A stretch of DNA of 28,329 nucleotides from an uncultured Campylobacter sp. (GTDB lineage Bacteria > Campylobacterota > Campylobacteria > Campylobacterales > Campylobacteraceae), in contig NZ_CALHHT010000380.1 in the NCBI RefSeq assembly GCF_938031315.1, positions 1 to 28,329 on the forward strand. The letters run 5' to 3'. Positions 15,173 to 23,463 of this stretch are shown here, piece by piece (the stretch's first letter is position 1; every line of letters starts with the position of its first letter). The position numbers and the translations under genes are program-made. The notes beneath the pieces are model-generated. The model was not told where the DNA came from and searched no databases. It saw nothing but the letters and a program-made list of their open reading frames with translations.

Positions 15173-16480
15173 TCATTTTGTTTTAAAATAGCGGAATTTC
15201 GGGCTATTTCTTAAATTTTTTAGTGGAAGTTTGAAAATCGCGACGATTAGCGAGCGCGCTTCATCGTTTTTAAGATCCACTTGCGCGCCCATCGCTTGAG
15301 CAGCATTTTTGGCTAAAAATAGCCCGAGCCCGGCTCCCGGTTTGCCGCCGTAGCGCTTAAAAGGGGCGAAATAATCGATCTCTTCGTTAAGCGGCTCGCC
15401 TTTGTTTGCGACCCGCACTATGAAATTTCCGTCCGAAATTTCGCTCTCGATCAGCACCTTTTCGCCGTCCGGAGAAAATTTTATGGCGTTTTGGATAAAA
15501 TTTTGAATCACGTGCATAAAGAGGCTTTTCTGCACCGAAATTTCAAGCTGTTCAGGCTTAAGATCCATCGTCAAGTCCTTGCCTGCCGTACGCGCTAAAA
15601 TTTTAAAGCCCACGCATAGCTCCCGTAGATATGCAATCATATCGGTCTGTTCGGGCGCTTCGAACTGTGCCCCCTCCTGTCGCCCGATCTCTAGGATCGA
15701 ACTGATCATCTTATTCATATTATCGATCGAATCGTTGTTATTTTTAAGCGCCTCGATATATTTCTCGCTCTCGCGCGGCTTGATGAGCGTAACTTCGTTT
15801 TTGGTTTTCATCACCGCCAGCGGAGTCTTAAGCTCGTGCGCGATGCCGATAAAAAGCTCTTTTTGATATAAAATAAAGGTTTCGATGCGCTCAAGCAGGC
15901 GGTTTATGCTGTTTGAAAGCGGGCTAAATTCGCTTGGAATTTCGGCTCCGTCGATAGGTTTTAAAAATTTTTCATCCACCGAGGCAAGCCTTTGGCTGAT
16001 TAGCTTAATCGGCATTAGCAGCGTGCGAGAAAGAAGCATCGCGTAAAACACCACCAAAAATATCATCACTAAATTTACTAAAATAATATCTGCGAGTATC
16101 TGATTTACGATATCGGTGTAGAGGCTCACATCGGTTTTTATGCTTAAAATTTTATCCTTGCCGTAGGGGTAGTGCAGCTGCAAATAGCTCCTGCCGCCCT
16201 CGGAGCTTTCGATAAATTTAGGTTTATTGATACTTTCGTTTTCGATGATTTTGCTTTCGTATTCACCGGATGCGTCTTGTAAAAAAGATGAAATTTTCTC
16301 AGGCATCACGGAGGCATCTACGATTTTTTGTGCTCTTTGGATTAAATTTTGAACTGGAGTTTCGAAGATGGTAATTCTCATATAATTATAGAGCATTACC
16401 GAAAAAATGACAATTAGCATCAACGAAGCGGATGCTAATTGTATTACAAAGCGGACTCTTAGGCTTTTTGTGGAAAGCAA
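15173..16480 (-). CDS. Sensor histidine kinase, partner of the CosR-type regulator
   Basis: A 435-residue inner-membrane sensor kinase. TM1 is about residues 12-32, a periplasmic sensor of about 100 residues follows, and TM2 is about 129-150. A HAMP-like linker with the MPIKLIS segment comes next, then the dimerisation/phosphoacceptor helix with His215 in IGIAHELKTPLAV. The ATPase domain has the N box with Asn331 in NFIQNAIKFSPDG and the G2 box GKPGAGLGLFLAK (379-391). All catalytic boxes are present, so it should be active. Its start lies inside the last 22 bases of the response-regulator gene, which strongly implies they form one two-component system. The periplasmic domain does not resemble a ligand-binding family I recognise, so the signal is unknown. 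Confidence 0.92.
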   Translation of the reverse strand: MLSTKSLRVRFVIQLASASLMLIVIFSVMLYNYMRITIFETPVQNLIQRAQKIVDASVMPEKISSFLQDASGEYESKIIENESINKPKFIESSEGGRSYLQLHYPYGKDKILSIKTDVSLYTDIVNQILADIILVNLVMIFLVVFYAMLLSRTLLMPIKLISQRLASVDEKFLKPIDGAEIPSEFSPLSNSINRLLERIETFILYQKELFIGIAHELKTPLAVMKTKNEVTLIKPRESEKYIEALKNNNDSIDNMNKMISSILEIGRQEGAQFEAPEQTDMIAYLRELCVGFKILARTAGKDLTMDLKPEQLEISVQKSLFMHVIQNFIQNAIKFSPDGEKVLIESEISDGNFIVRVANKGEPLNEEIDYFAPFKRYGGKPGAGLGLFLAKNAAQAMGAQVDLKNDEARSLIVAIFKLPLKNLRNSPKFRYFKTK

Positions 16481-17130
16481 AATCTATATCCGCGTCTGCG
16501 AACGGTCTCGATCGTAGAGATATTTAGAGGCTTATCCATTTTCTGGCGAATTTGATTGATCGCGACTTCGATCACGTTCGGAGTAACGAGCTCAGGCTCC
16601 TCCCAGATAGCGTCTAATAGCTGCTCTTTGCTTACGATCTGATCGCTGTGGCGCGCCAAGTGAGTTAGCACCTCAAACGGCTTGCCCTTAAGCTCGATCT
16701 CTTGACCTAGATATGTGATCTTTTCCTCATCCGGATCGATGATGAGATCGTCGATTTTGATGATATTTGAGCCGCCGAAGCGAAGTCTTGCCTCAAGGCG
16801 CGCTACTAAAACATCAAAATCGAAAGGCTTTTTGATAAAATCATCCGCGCCCGCGCGAAGTGCTTTGATCTCGCTTTCTTTATCGTCTTTTGCAGATAGC
16901 ACGACGACGGAGGTGCGCGCGGATTTTTGCTTAACCAATGCGATGAGATCGATGCCGTTGCCGTCAGCTAGCATCCAATCGGTTAGCACCAAATCATAAT
17001 TTCTAATGCCGATATAATACTCTGCGTCCTTAAAACTCTCGGAAGTATCCGTCTGATAGCCGAACTCCATCAAGCCCTCCGCTATCGTCTTGTTTAAAGT
17101 CACCTCGTCCTCGACTATTAAAATTCTCAT
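16459..17130 (-). CDS. cosR: OmpR/PhoB-type response regulator, CosR/HP1043-like
   Basis: A 223-residue DNA-binding response regulator. The receiver domain (1-115) has the acidic pocket Glu7-Asp8, phosphoacceptor Asp51 in LVLTDWMLADGNG, Ser79 in VVVLSAKDD and Lys100 in FIKKPFDF, so it should be phosphorylatable. The winged-helix domain (about 125-223), with KGKPFEVLTHLARHSDQIVS and VAINQIRQKMDKPLNIST, is very close to the domain I remember for H. pylori HP1043 and C. jejuni CosR, regulators of essential and oxidative-stress genes. Those are described as orphan regulators without normal phosphorylation. This copy overlaps a kinase gene by 22 bases. It has its own probable promoter 76 bases after folB. 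The symbol rests on recalled similarity. Confidence 0.8.
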   Translation of the reverse strand: MRILIVEDEVTLNKTIAEGLMEFGYQTDTSESFKDAEYYIGIRNYDLVLTDWMLADGNGIDLIALVKQKSARTSVVVLSAKDDKESEIKALRAGADDFIKKPFDFDVLVARLEARLRFGGSNIIKIDDLIIDPDEEKITYLGQEIELKGKPFEVLTHLARHSDQIVSKEQLLDAIWEEPELVTPNVIEVAINQIRQKMDKPLNISTIETVRRRGYRFCFPQKA

Positions 17131-17160
17131 TTAATTTCCTTGCCTTAAAATTTTGCGGCG

Positions 17161-17166
17161 ATTTTA
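17161..17166 (-). promoter_or_regulatory. Extended -10 for the regulator/kinase operon
   Basis: TAAAAT preceded by TATGT on the minus strand (TATGTTAAAATCG), 30 bases upstream of the response-regulator ATG, in the 76-base gap after folB. Confidence 0.4.
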
Positions 17167-17206
17167 ACATATTTTAAGCAAAATTTCAAGATTTTTTAAA
17201 GAAATT

Positions 17207-17524
17207 TTAAAATTTTATCTCTATTTCCGCGCCGACGCTCGCGTCTTGTAAAATTTCGGGCTTTAAAATTTTCATATAAAAATAATCCATCGATCGAAAT
17301 TTTGAGTGAAACTCCTGCGCGAAGTATTTTAGCGCGTCCTCTACGAGGCGAAATTTTTTCTCGCGAAGCTCCGCTTTGATATATTCGCAAACCCGCGCGT
17401 AGTCGATAAATTCCTCCGCTCCAAGCTTTGCCCACACCCACACGCGCTGCTCGCGCTTGCGCTCAAAATCCAGCGTCCCGATTATCGCGCCGAATTCCAG
17501 CTTTTCGATTAAAATTTTAATCAT
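17207..17524 (-). CDS. folB: Dihydroneopterin aldolase
   Basis: A 105-residue cytosolic enzyme of folate synthesis that cleaves 7,8-dihydroneopterin to 6-hydroxymethyl-dihydropterin and glycolaldehyde. Seen are the N-terminal strand IKILIEKLEFGAIIGTLDFE, the E-R-x-x-x-Q pattern with Glu21 (ERKREQRVWVW), DYARVCEYIK with the conserved Asp-Tyr at 41-42, VEDAL at 61-65, and the catalytic lysine Lys88 in MKILKPEI. It is slightly shorter than the roughly 120 residues typical of the family. The ATG at 17524 overlaps the plsY stop (ATGA), so it is the downstream gene of a plsY-folB pair. Confidence 0.85.
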   Translation of the reverse strand: MIKILIEKLEFGAIIGTLDFERKREQRVWVWAKLGAEEFIDYARVCEYIKAELREKKFRLVEDALKYFAQEFHSKFRSMDYFYMKILKPEILQDASVGAEIEIKF

Positions 17525-18177
17525 ACTACGCGCTTTTCCTCGCCCTTAAGCAATCTTGCGATATTCGGTGCGTGTTTGTAAAATACGATGAAAACTATCA
17601 GAAAGATCGGCGCGTGGGTATTGATGCCTGGCATCTGCGGATGGATCACGTAGCTGGCGATAACTAGCGCGAGTGCCGCTGCAAGCGAGGCTACGGATGA
17701 AATTTTAACCGTCTTACCGACTATAAACCAAACGGCAAGCGCGATGATGAGCTCGATAGGGATAAAGCAAGCAAGCACGCCCGCGCCGGTCGCAATGCCC
17801 TTGCCGCCGTTAAATTTCAAATATGGACTAAAGCAATGCCCTACCACCGCAAAGACCGCCATGCCCCACAGCACGTTTGGATCAAAGCCCAAGGCCCGCG
17901 CGATCAGTATCGGCAGGACGCCCTTTAGCGCGTCGCAAGCGACCGTTAGGATTGCGAGCTTTTTTGCTTTTTGCGGATCTCGAGTTTTTAAGACGCGAAG
18001 GACGTTGGTAGCGCCTATGGAGCCGCTGCCCTCGCTTTTGATATCCACGCCGCCTAGGTATCTGCCGATCAAAAGCCCAAAGGGGATCGCAGCGATCAGA
18101 TACGCCGCGACGTAGCACCAAAAATTTGGCGCTCCGACGATGCTAAGTAAAAATTCCAAAATTCCCGATTTTTTCAT
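17521..18177 (-). CDS. plsY: Acyl-phosphate:glycerol-3-phosphate acyltransferase PlsY
   Basis: A 218-residue inner-membrane enzyme that transfers an acyl chain from acyl-phosphate (made by PlsX) to glycerol-3-phosphate, the first step of phospholipid synthesis. It has five or so membrane segments and three conserved cytoplasmic loops: GSGSIGATNVLR (50-61), CDALKGVLPI (81-90) and CFSPYLKFNGGKGIATGAGV (115-134). These match the glycerol-phosphate and acyl-phosphate binding motifs of PlsY. It starts at 18177, nine bases after the DUF853 gene, and overlaps folB. Its partner PlsX is at 23460-24458, so the pathway is split in this window. Confidence 0.95.
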   Translation of the reverse strand: MKKSGILEFLLSIVGAPNFWCYVAAYLIAAIPFGLLIGRYLGGVDIKSEGSGSIGATNVLRVLKTRDPQKAKKLAILTVACDALKGVLPILIARALGFDPNVLWGMAVFAVVGHCFSPYLKFNGGKGIATGAGVLACFIPIELIIALAVWFIVGKTVKISSVASLAAALALVIASYVIHPQMPGINTHAPIFLIVFIVFYKHAPNIARLLKGEEKRVV

Positions 18178-18186
18178 AAAATCCCT

Positions 18187-20478
18187 TTAACTCTTCCAAA
18201 GCAGTGAAATTTTCTCATCGTAAATGTCCGTTTTCTTAGGCGAGATTTCCTTCGTTTCAAGCTTGATATTTTTTAGATCCAGGCTCTGTTTTAGCGCGTC
18301 CACTTCGGCCTCAAATTTCTGCGTAAGCACTTCCAGCTCCTCTTGCAGCGCGCTTAGGCTGTTTTGTGCGTTTTTGGCTTCGCTTCGTTCGTTTAAAATT
18401 TTATGCGCGCTTTTAGCTCCGCTGATCGCTTTAGAGATATTGCTAGCGCTGCGCGAGCGGCCTAAAAACGCGCCTAAGATCGCTCCGCCTATGTTTAGCG
18501 CCGCATCCACCCCGCGACTTAGCACGTCGCCCTTTTCCTTCTCATATTTTTCGCTAGCGCGAGAAATTTTATCCTCAAGGCGCGCTTTTTCCTTTTCAAA
18601 TTTAGCCGCGATTTCATCGGTTTTGGCCTCTAAAATTTCGTTTGCCTTATCGCTTAGGCGCACGAAAAACTCCTCCTTGCTCTCGCCCGGTTTTGAGAGC
18701 AGATCAAGCGCGCTAAAAAGCTCGAGTTTTTCATTGCGATATAGCCACTCCTTAAAGCTTTTAAGCTGAGCGTTTAAATTTTTTGCGCCCGCGATGAAGC
18801 TAGGAAGCGCGCCGTAGAGCGAGCCCGCTTGCTCATGTCCGCTTAAATTTGCGACCTCTCGCGTGCTAGCTTCATTCCAATCTATTTCGCCCCCGTCCGA
18901 AAGCGAAAGCAAAAAGGAGCGCTGCTGCGTAAAATCTACCCCCTTGTCGCAAAATCGCATCTTTGCGCTTGCATACAGATACGGGCTTAGCTCAAGACCC
19001 GCGCCGTAGCTGTAAAGCTGTGAAATTTCAGCTGAAACTACGGGTTTAGCGGCGCCGGCGGATTTAACGCCTTGAGTGGCGCCCGACACGGACGAAATTT
19101 CAGCCTTTTTGTCTTTCATTAAATTTGAAATTTGCTCGTTGCTTAAAGGACCCTTTAAATAGCTTAGCGCAAAGCGCGTCTCGATCACTCGCAGCACGTC
19201 CTCGTTGATGTTTTTTACCAAAAAATTTCGCTTTTTGAGATTTGAAATTTTCTCCATAAGCACGCTTTTGTCGATCGGATTTGAGCCGATGCCGCTTAGG
19301 CCGCTGATGACGCGCTCCTTATCCTGCGCGGTCTGCAAGCGCCCGATAAACCACGTACCGATATTGCTAAGCCCCTTGTAATCGAGATCGACCGGGTTTT
19401 GCGTCGACAATACGCAGCCAAGACCGAATGCGCGAGCCTGCTTTAGCAGCGTAAGCATCGGAGTTTTGCTCGGCGGATTGCCGTTTGGCGGGAAGAAGCC
19501 GTAAATTTCATCCATATAAAGCACGGCGCGCAAGGAACTCGTGCCGCTGGTGGTGCGCATCCATTTGATCATCTCGCCCAAAAGCAGCGTGACGAAAAAC
19601 ATCCTCTCATCGTCGTTTAGATGCGCGATGGAAAATATATTCGCCCTCGCCCTGCCGTTTTCATCAAAGAGCATCTTGGCGATATTCAGCCGCTCGCCCT
19701 CGCACCAAAGCTTAAAGCTCGGACTTGCGATGAGCGCGTTAATCTTCATCGCAAGCGCCATTCGCTTATCGCTCGGAAAAAAGGTATTAACGTCAAAAAC
19801 GCCGATCTTATCGAAAGGCGGGTTGCCGATCTGCGCGATGAGATCCACCACGCTCACCCCCTCGCCCCTGCCGAAATGATAAGACAGAATTTGGCTGATC
19901 AGTAAAAATTCCGGCGAGCTGAGATTATCGCTGCTAATCCCCGCGAGGCTTAACACGCTAGTAGCGATACCGCCGACGTAGTTATTCAAATCCTCTTCGT
20001 TTAAGCCCTTCGGCGCTTCAAAGTCGCTTAGCAGGCTGATTCCAAGACCTGCGCTTGATTTGGGCGTATAAATTCTAAAATCGGCGCTGTTTTTCAAAAG
20101 CTCCACCCGCGCCAGGTCTTGATACGAGCCCTCGATCCCTTCGCGCCAAGTATTTGCGGTCTGCTCGGCGTACTCGCGCACGCTAAGACCTTTGTTTTGC
20201 GCCTCGGCCTCGTCGATATAGGGCTCAAAATCCTCGGCCCTCATCTGCGGGAAAGTAAGAGCTAAATTTGTCAGATCGCCCTTCGGATCGATGATGATGG
20301 ATGGGATATTATCGATCGCGGCTTCCTCTAGCAGCGTGATGCCAAGGCCTGTTTTACCGCTGCCGGTCATTCCTATGATAAGCGCGTGGGTCGTCAGATC
20401 CTTGTTTTTATACAAAAACGGCTCGCTGTTTTCAAGCCCCAGATAAAAAAGCTTTAAATTTTCTTGAAGCGTTTTCAT
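18187..20478 (-). CDS. HerA-like ATPase, DUF853 family
   Basis: A 763-residue P-loop ATPase of the HerA/FtsK-related DUF853 family, usually annotated as a putative helicase or DNA-pumping ATPase. Walker A is GMTGSGKTGLGI (36-47) and Walker B is AVLYMDEIYGFFPP (about 318-331). The HerA-type blocks IIIDPKGDLTNLA and GLGCVLSTQNPVDLDYKGLS follow, with an arginine-finger-like FIGRLQTAQDKERV. The last 170 or so residues are mostly coiled coil, interrupted by a glycine-rich GGAILGAFLGRSR segment near residue 665. No NurA nuclease gene lies nearby, so it is not an obvious HerA-NurA pair. The ATG at 20478 has a TAAGGA-like site and a TATAAT box upstream. Biological role unknown. Confidence 0.88.
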   Translation of the reverse strand: MKTLQENLKLFYLGLENSEPFLYKNKDLTTHALIIGMTGSGKTGLGITLLEEAAIDNIPSIIIDPKGDLTNLALTFPQMRAEDFEPYIDEAEAQNKGLSVREYAEQTANTWREGIEGSYQDLARVELLKNSADFRIYTPKSSAGLGISLLSDFEAPKGLNEEDLNNYVGGIATSVLSLAGISSDNLSSPEFLLISQILSYHFGRGEGVSVVDLIAQIGNPPFDKIGVFDVNTFFPSDKRMALAMKINALIASPSFKLWCEGERLNIAKMLFDENGRARANIFSIAHLNDDERMFFVTLLLGEMIKWMRTTSGTSSLRAVLYMDEIYGFFPPNGNPPSKTPMLTLLKQARAFGLGCVLSTQNPVDLDYKGLSNIGTWFIGRLQTAQDKERVISGLSGIGSNPIDKSVLMEKISNLKKRNFLVKNINEDVLRVIETRFALSYLKGPLSNEQISNLMKDKKAEISSVSGATQGVKSAGAAKPVVSAEISQLYSYGAGLELSPYLYASAKMRFCDKGVDFTQQRSFLLSLSDGGEIDWNEASTREVANLSGHEQAGSLYGALPSFIAGAKNLNAQLKSFKEWLYRNEKLELFSALDLLSKPGESKEEFFVRLSDKANEILEAKTDEIAAKFEKEKARLEDKISRASEKYEKEKGDVLSRGVDAALNIGGAILGAFLGRSRSASNISKAISGAKSAHKILNERSEAKNAQNSLSALQEELEVLTQKFEAEVDALKQSLDLKNIKLETKEISPKKTDIYDEKISLLWKS

Positions 20479-20508
20479 TGCCTTCCTTAAATTTGCAATT
20501 TGTGCGGC

Positions 20509-20514
20509 ATTATA
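20509..20514 (-). promoter_or_regulatory. -10 element for the DUF853-plsY-folB operon
   Basis: A perfect TATAAT on the minus strand (GATATAATGCC), 31 bases upstream of the DUF853 ATG. It is back to back with the metF-like promoter. Confidence 0.55.
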
Positions 20515-20542
20515 TCATTTAAATTTTTAAATTTAAATTTGC

Positions 20543-20548
20543 TACAAT
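20543..20548 (+). promoter_or_regulatory. -10 element for the metF-like gene
   Basis: TACAAT preceded by TTTGC. It overlaps the ATG at 20547, so that ATG lies in the promoter and cannot be the start of translation from this transcript. Confidence 0.5.
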
Positions 20549-20573
20549 GCGTGCCAAATCAGGAGAAATACAG

Positions 20574-21497
20574 GTGTTAAAAGAAAAAATCAAAAATAAA
20601 AAGAGCGGAATTTTGCTCTACGGCATAGTTCCGCCCAAAATCAGCTCCACCCCGGAGGATCTCGCGCGCCTTAGCGAGCTACGCTCGCAGCGCATCAACG
20701 GCTGCGAATGCGACGGCATCATCATCTACGATCTACAAGACGAAAGCGCCCGCACGCAGGAAAAACGCACGTTTGAATTCTCCCACACGATCGATCCTGC
20801 GATTTATTACGAGCAGTATCTGCGCACCGATAAAGAGGCGATCATCTACCGCGCCGTGGGCAAATACGACGAGGAGGAATTTCGCGAAATTTTAAGGCGC
20901 GATACGAGCGAGCTCGGCGTTTTCGTGGGCGCAAGCTCAAAAGACGAGGAGTGCAAGCTACATTTAAGCCGTGCCTATGAGATAAAAAACGAAGCGGCGC
21001 CGCACCTTTGCGTAGGCGGTATCTGCATACCCGAGCGCCACGAAAAGAACCGCGACGAACACCTCAAAGTCGCGGAAAAAACGGCGAGCGGGTGCGAGTT
21101 TTTTATCACTCAGGCGGTTTACAACGTGCAAAACGCTAAAATTTTCATCGACGATTACGCCGCCTTGGAATGCGAGAAAGTGCCTATAATCTTTACTTTC
21201 ACGCCGTGCGGCAGCCTCAAGACGCTTGAGTTTATGAAGTGGCTAGGCATCTCGATACCGGAGTTTTTGCAGCAGCGGCTGATAAACAGCGTCGATATCT
21301 TGCAAAGCTCGGTGGCACTGTGCGTGGAGATGTTTGAGTTCATCTACCGATATGCCCTGGAAAAAGGGGTGAGCGTGGGCGCGAACGTAGAGAGCGTAAG
21401 CACCCGCCGCGTAGAAATCGAAGCCTCGCTCAGCTTACTAAAAGAGATCAGAAAAATTATCCTTAAGCACGAGAATTTGGGATTTTACGTTATTTAA
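20574..21497 (+). CDS. Divergent methylenetetrahydrofolate reductase-family protein
   Basis: A 307-residue protein with the MTHFR/MetF TIM-barrel pattern. The N-terminal strand ILLYGIVPPKIS corresponds to FSFEFFPPR of MetF, and FFITQAVYNVQNAKIFIDDY corresponds to the ITQFFFD region. In MetF the glutamate of SFEFF is catalytic. Here that position reads Gly (YGIVPPK), and the L-R-G-D flavin/folate aspartate is not evident. Classical reductase activity is therefore doubtful, and a related one-carbon or flavin function is possible. I chose the GTG at 20574 because AGGAGA lies seven bases upstream, whereas the in-frame ATG at 20547 has no ribosome site and overlaps the -10 box. It diverges from the DUF853 gene and has no downstream partner. 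Confidence 0.72.
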   Translation: MLKEKIKNKKSGILLYGIVPPKISSTPEDLARLSELRSQRINGCECDGIIIYDLQDESARTQEKRTFEFSHTIDPAIYYEQYLRTDKEAIIYRAVGKYDEEEFREILRRDTSELGVFVGASSKDEECKLHLSRAYEIKNEAAPHLCVGGICIPERHEKNRDEHLKVAEKTASGCEFFITQAVYNVQNAKIFIDDYAALECEKVPIIFTFTPCGSLKTLEFMKWLGISIPEFLQQRLINSVDILQSSVALCVEMFEFIYRYALEKGVSVGANVESVSTRRVEIEASLSLLKEIRKIILKHENLGFYVI

Positions 21498-22464
21498 AAT
21501 TTTAAACCGAGCGCACGAGCAAAACTCTAGATAGTCCAAGCTAGCGGAGGAATTTTAGATAATTTCGGATCGCTTTCTAAAAAATAATCGAAATTTTATC
21601 CGAACGGAATTTGAACTTAAAATTTATAAAAAATTGCCTTAATAATATGCTTTAATACTTGTCGTCCATCACTGCAAGATGATATTTCGTGCGAAATTTT
21701 TCAATGTTTACAATAGCATTAAGCTAGGCCTACCATCAAAACCTATAAACTGCTGTAGCTTTCGCACTAAAACTAAATGCATTGACCGTTTCAGTCTGCA
21801 GCTTACGCGACCGCACCTTCCGGCTCGCCGCTATCTATATAGAGATAACTAATTTCCTATCTCTTTTTTAGAGTATATTGTATAACGAGGGATAGCTGTA
21901 GAGGGCAAACGAAACCAATATTAGATACGACGCCTCTGCACTCATGGCATGGCATCCTTTATCGCCCCGTTTGTGGTATTTGATTAAATTTACTAGCGTT
22001 TATGCTAAATTTCAAATCTAAGGCAATTTGATGCTTGCTGTTGTGAGCGTTTTGGTATTTGAATTTTATTCTACAGCCTATGTGTAGGTCACTCAAAAGA
22101 TCCACATACGCCACCGTAAAAATACTTGTCGAGCTTTGCAGCTAATCACAACAAGCTATTAATGTGTAGAATCAGCTGAAATTAACACCCATTTAGGCTA
22201 TCATATTTGATTTCTTTTATAATCTAAAAGCCCGTCGCCAAAAAGGCAGCAGCCTCAGACTAACGTCGTTTTATAATCTCGCACAGAAAACCAATACTCA
22301 AACTACGCAATATTATAATATGCTTTTTATTGCAAACGCTTCATTTTAAAATTTTGAAACCTAACTCGGAATAAATATAAATTTGAAATTAGTTTTGTAA
22401 ATAAGCTTGGAATTTTAACTCTTAAATATGGCGAAATTCAAAGATTAATGAAATTTAAAAAATG
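21498..22464. other. Gene-free spacer of 967 bases
   Basis: The longest empty stretch in the window, between convergent metF-like and fabH genes. Stops are frequent in all frames. It is A+T-richer than its neighbours and, in the middle (about 21650-22320), has few of the AAATTT and GCGC words common in the other spacers. Short minus-strand open pieces, such as one of about 59 codons around 21970-22145, do not resemble a protein I recognise. No tRNA, terminal inverted repeat or phage attachment sequence is apparent. A decayed gene or mobile element is possible but unproven. Confidence 0.55.
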
Positions 22465-23463
22465 CTAGTTTATGCTCTTGCCGCCGAATTTCAAAAGCGC
22501 GCTACCCCACGTAAAGCCGCCGCCGAACGCATCCAAAAGCATAAGCGAGCCGTTTTTGAGCCTGCCGCTCTCATAAGCGTCATTTATCGCCATCGGGATA
22601 GACGCCGAGCTCGTGTTGCCGTATTTGCCGATCGTAAGCACGCACTGTTCGTCGCTAAATTCCAGTCTAGCCTTGACTGCCTCGATAATGCGTAAATTTG
22701 CCTGATGCGGGATAAAAAGATCGACCTGCTCGGGCGAAATTTTATTTTTCGCCAAAATCTCCACGACGTCGTTGCTGAGCGTCGGTACCGCGATTTTAAA
22801 GACCTCGCGCCCCGCCATCTGCATGAAGCCTAGTTTTTCGTCGATGATTTTTTGGCTGAGTGGATTGACGCTGCCTGGGGCTGCGGTAATGAGAAGATCG
22901 CCCTTGCTGCCGTCGCTAGCGGTATGAATGTCGATGATTCCGTTATCGTCGCGTGCCGCGATAATTGCAGCGCCCGCGCCGTCGCCGAAAAGTATGCACG
23001 TAACGCGGTCGCTCCAATCGACTATCGAGCTTAGTTTTTCCGTGCCGATTATCAGCACGTGTTTTTTGGCACCGCTTTCGATGAGGGATTTTGCGAGCTC
23101 CAAAAGATAGATGAAGCCCGTACAGGCGGCATTTATATCAAATGCCGTGATGCCGAAATTTAAGCCCAGTTTATCCGCGATGACGCACGCGGTCGAGGGC
23201 ATACAGAAATAATCAGGCGAGATCGTGGCGCAGATTATCGCATCGATCTCGTTTTTTTGTAAGCCGCTACGCTCAATCGCCTTTAACGCCGCTTTCGTGC
23301 CTAGATCACTAGTACTCTCGCCCTTCGCGATGCGGCGCTCGTGAATGCCTGTGCGCTTGACGATCCATTCATCAGTCGTTTCAACCATTTTTTCAAGATC
23401 GAAATTGGTTAGAATTTGGCTCGGCGCATATGCTGCGATCGAGATCATCGAGGCTTTTTTCAT
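22465..23463 (-). CDS. fabH: 3-oxoacyl-[acyl-carrier-protein] synthase III
   Basis: A 332-residue thiolase-fold enzyme that starts fatty-acid synthesis by condensing acetyl-CoA with malonyl-ACP in the cytosol. The catalytic triad is seen: Cys114 in INAACTGFIYLLE, His253 in FIPHQANLRIIEA and Asn283 in GKYGNTSSASIP. WIVKRTGIHERR near the N-terminus is the CoA-binding block and LFGDGAGAAII is also typical. The C-terminus DAFGGGFTWGSALLKF is the family end. The ATG at 23463 overlaps the plsX stop (ATGA). It is the last gene of the ndk-DUF177-rpmF-plsX-fabH run, an arrangement found in many bacteria. Confidence 0.97.
   Translation of the reverse strand: MKKASMISIAAYAPSQILTNFDLEKMVETTDEWIVKRTGIHERRIAKGESTSDLGTKAALKAIERSGLQKNEIDAIICATISPDYFCMPSTACVIADKLGLNFGITAFDINAACTGFIYLLELAKSLIESGAKKHVLIIGTEKLSSIVDWSDRVTCILFGDGAGAAIIAARDDNGIIDIHTASDGSKGDLLITAAPGSVNPLSQKIIDEKLGFMQMAGREVFKIAVPTLSNDVVEILAKNKISPEQVDLFIPHQANLRIIEAVKARLEFSDEQCVLTIGKYGNTSSASIPMAINDAYESGRLKNGSLMLLDAFGGGFTWGSALLKFGGKSIN

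Noticed and set aside
20547..20573. The upstream ATG at 20547 as the start of the metF-like gene
   Set aside because: It overlaps the TACAAT -10 box and has no ribosome site, whereas the GTG at 20574 has AGGAGA at proper distance.
21868..21990. A minus-strand frame of about 40 codons, including a hydrophobic 25-residue piece from an ATG at 21945
   Set aside because: Too short, no ribosome site, and no match I recognise. It may be a remnant but cannot be called.
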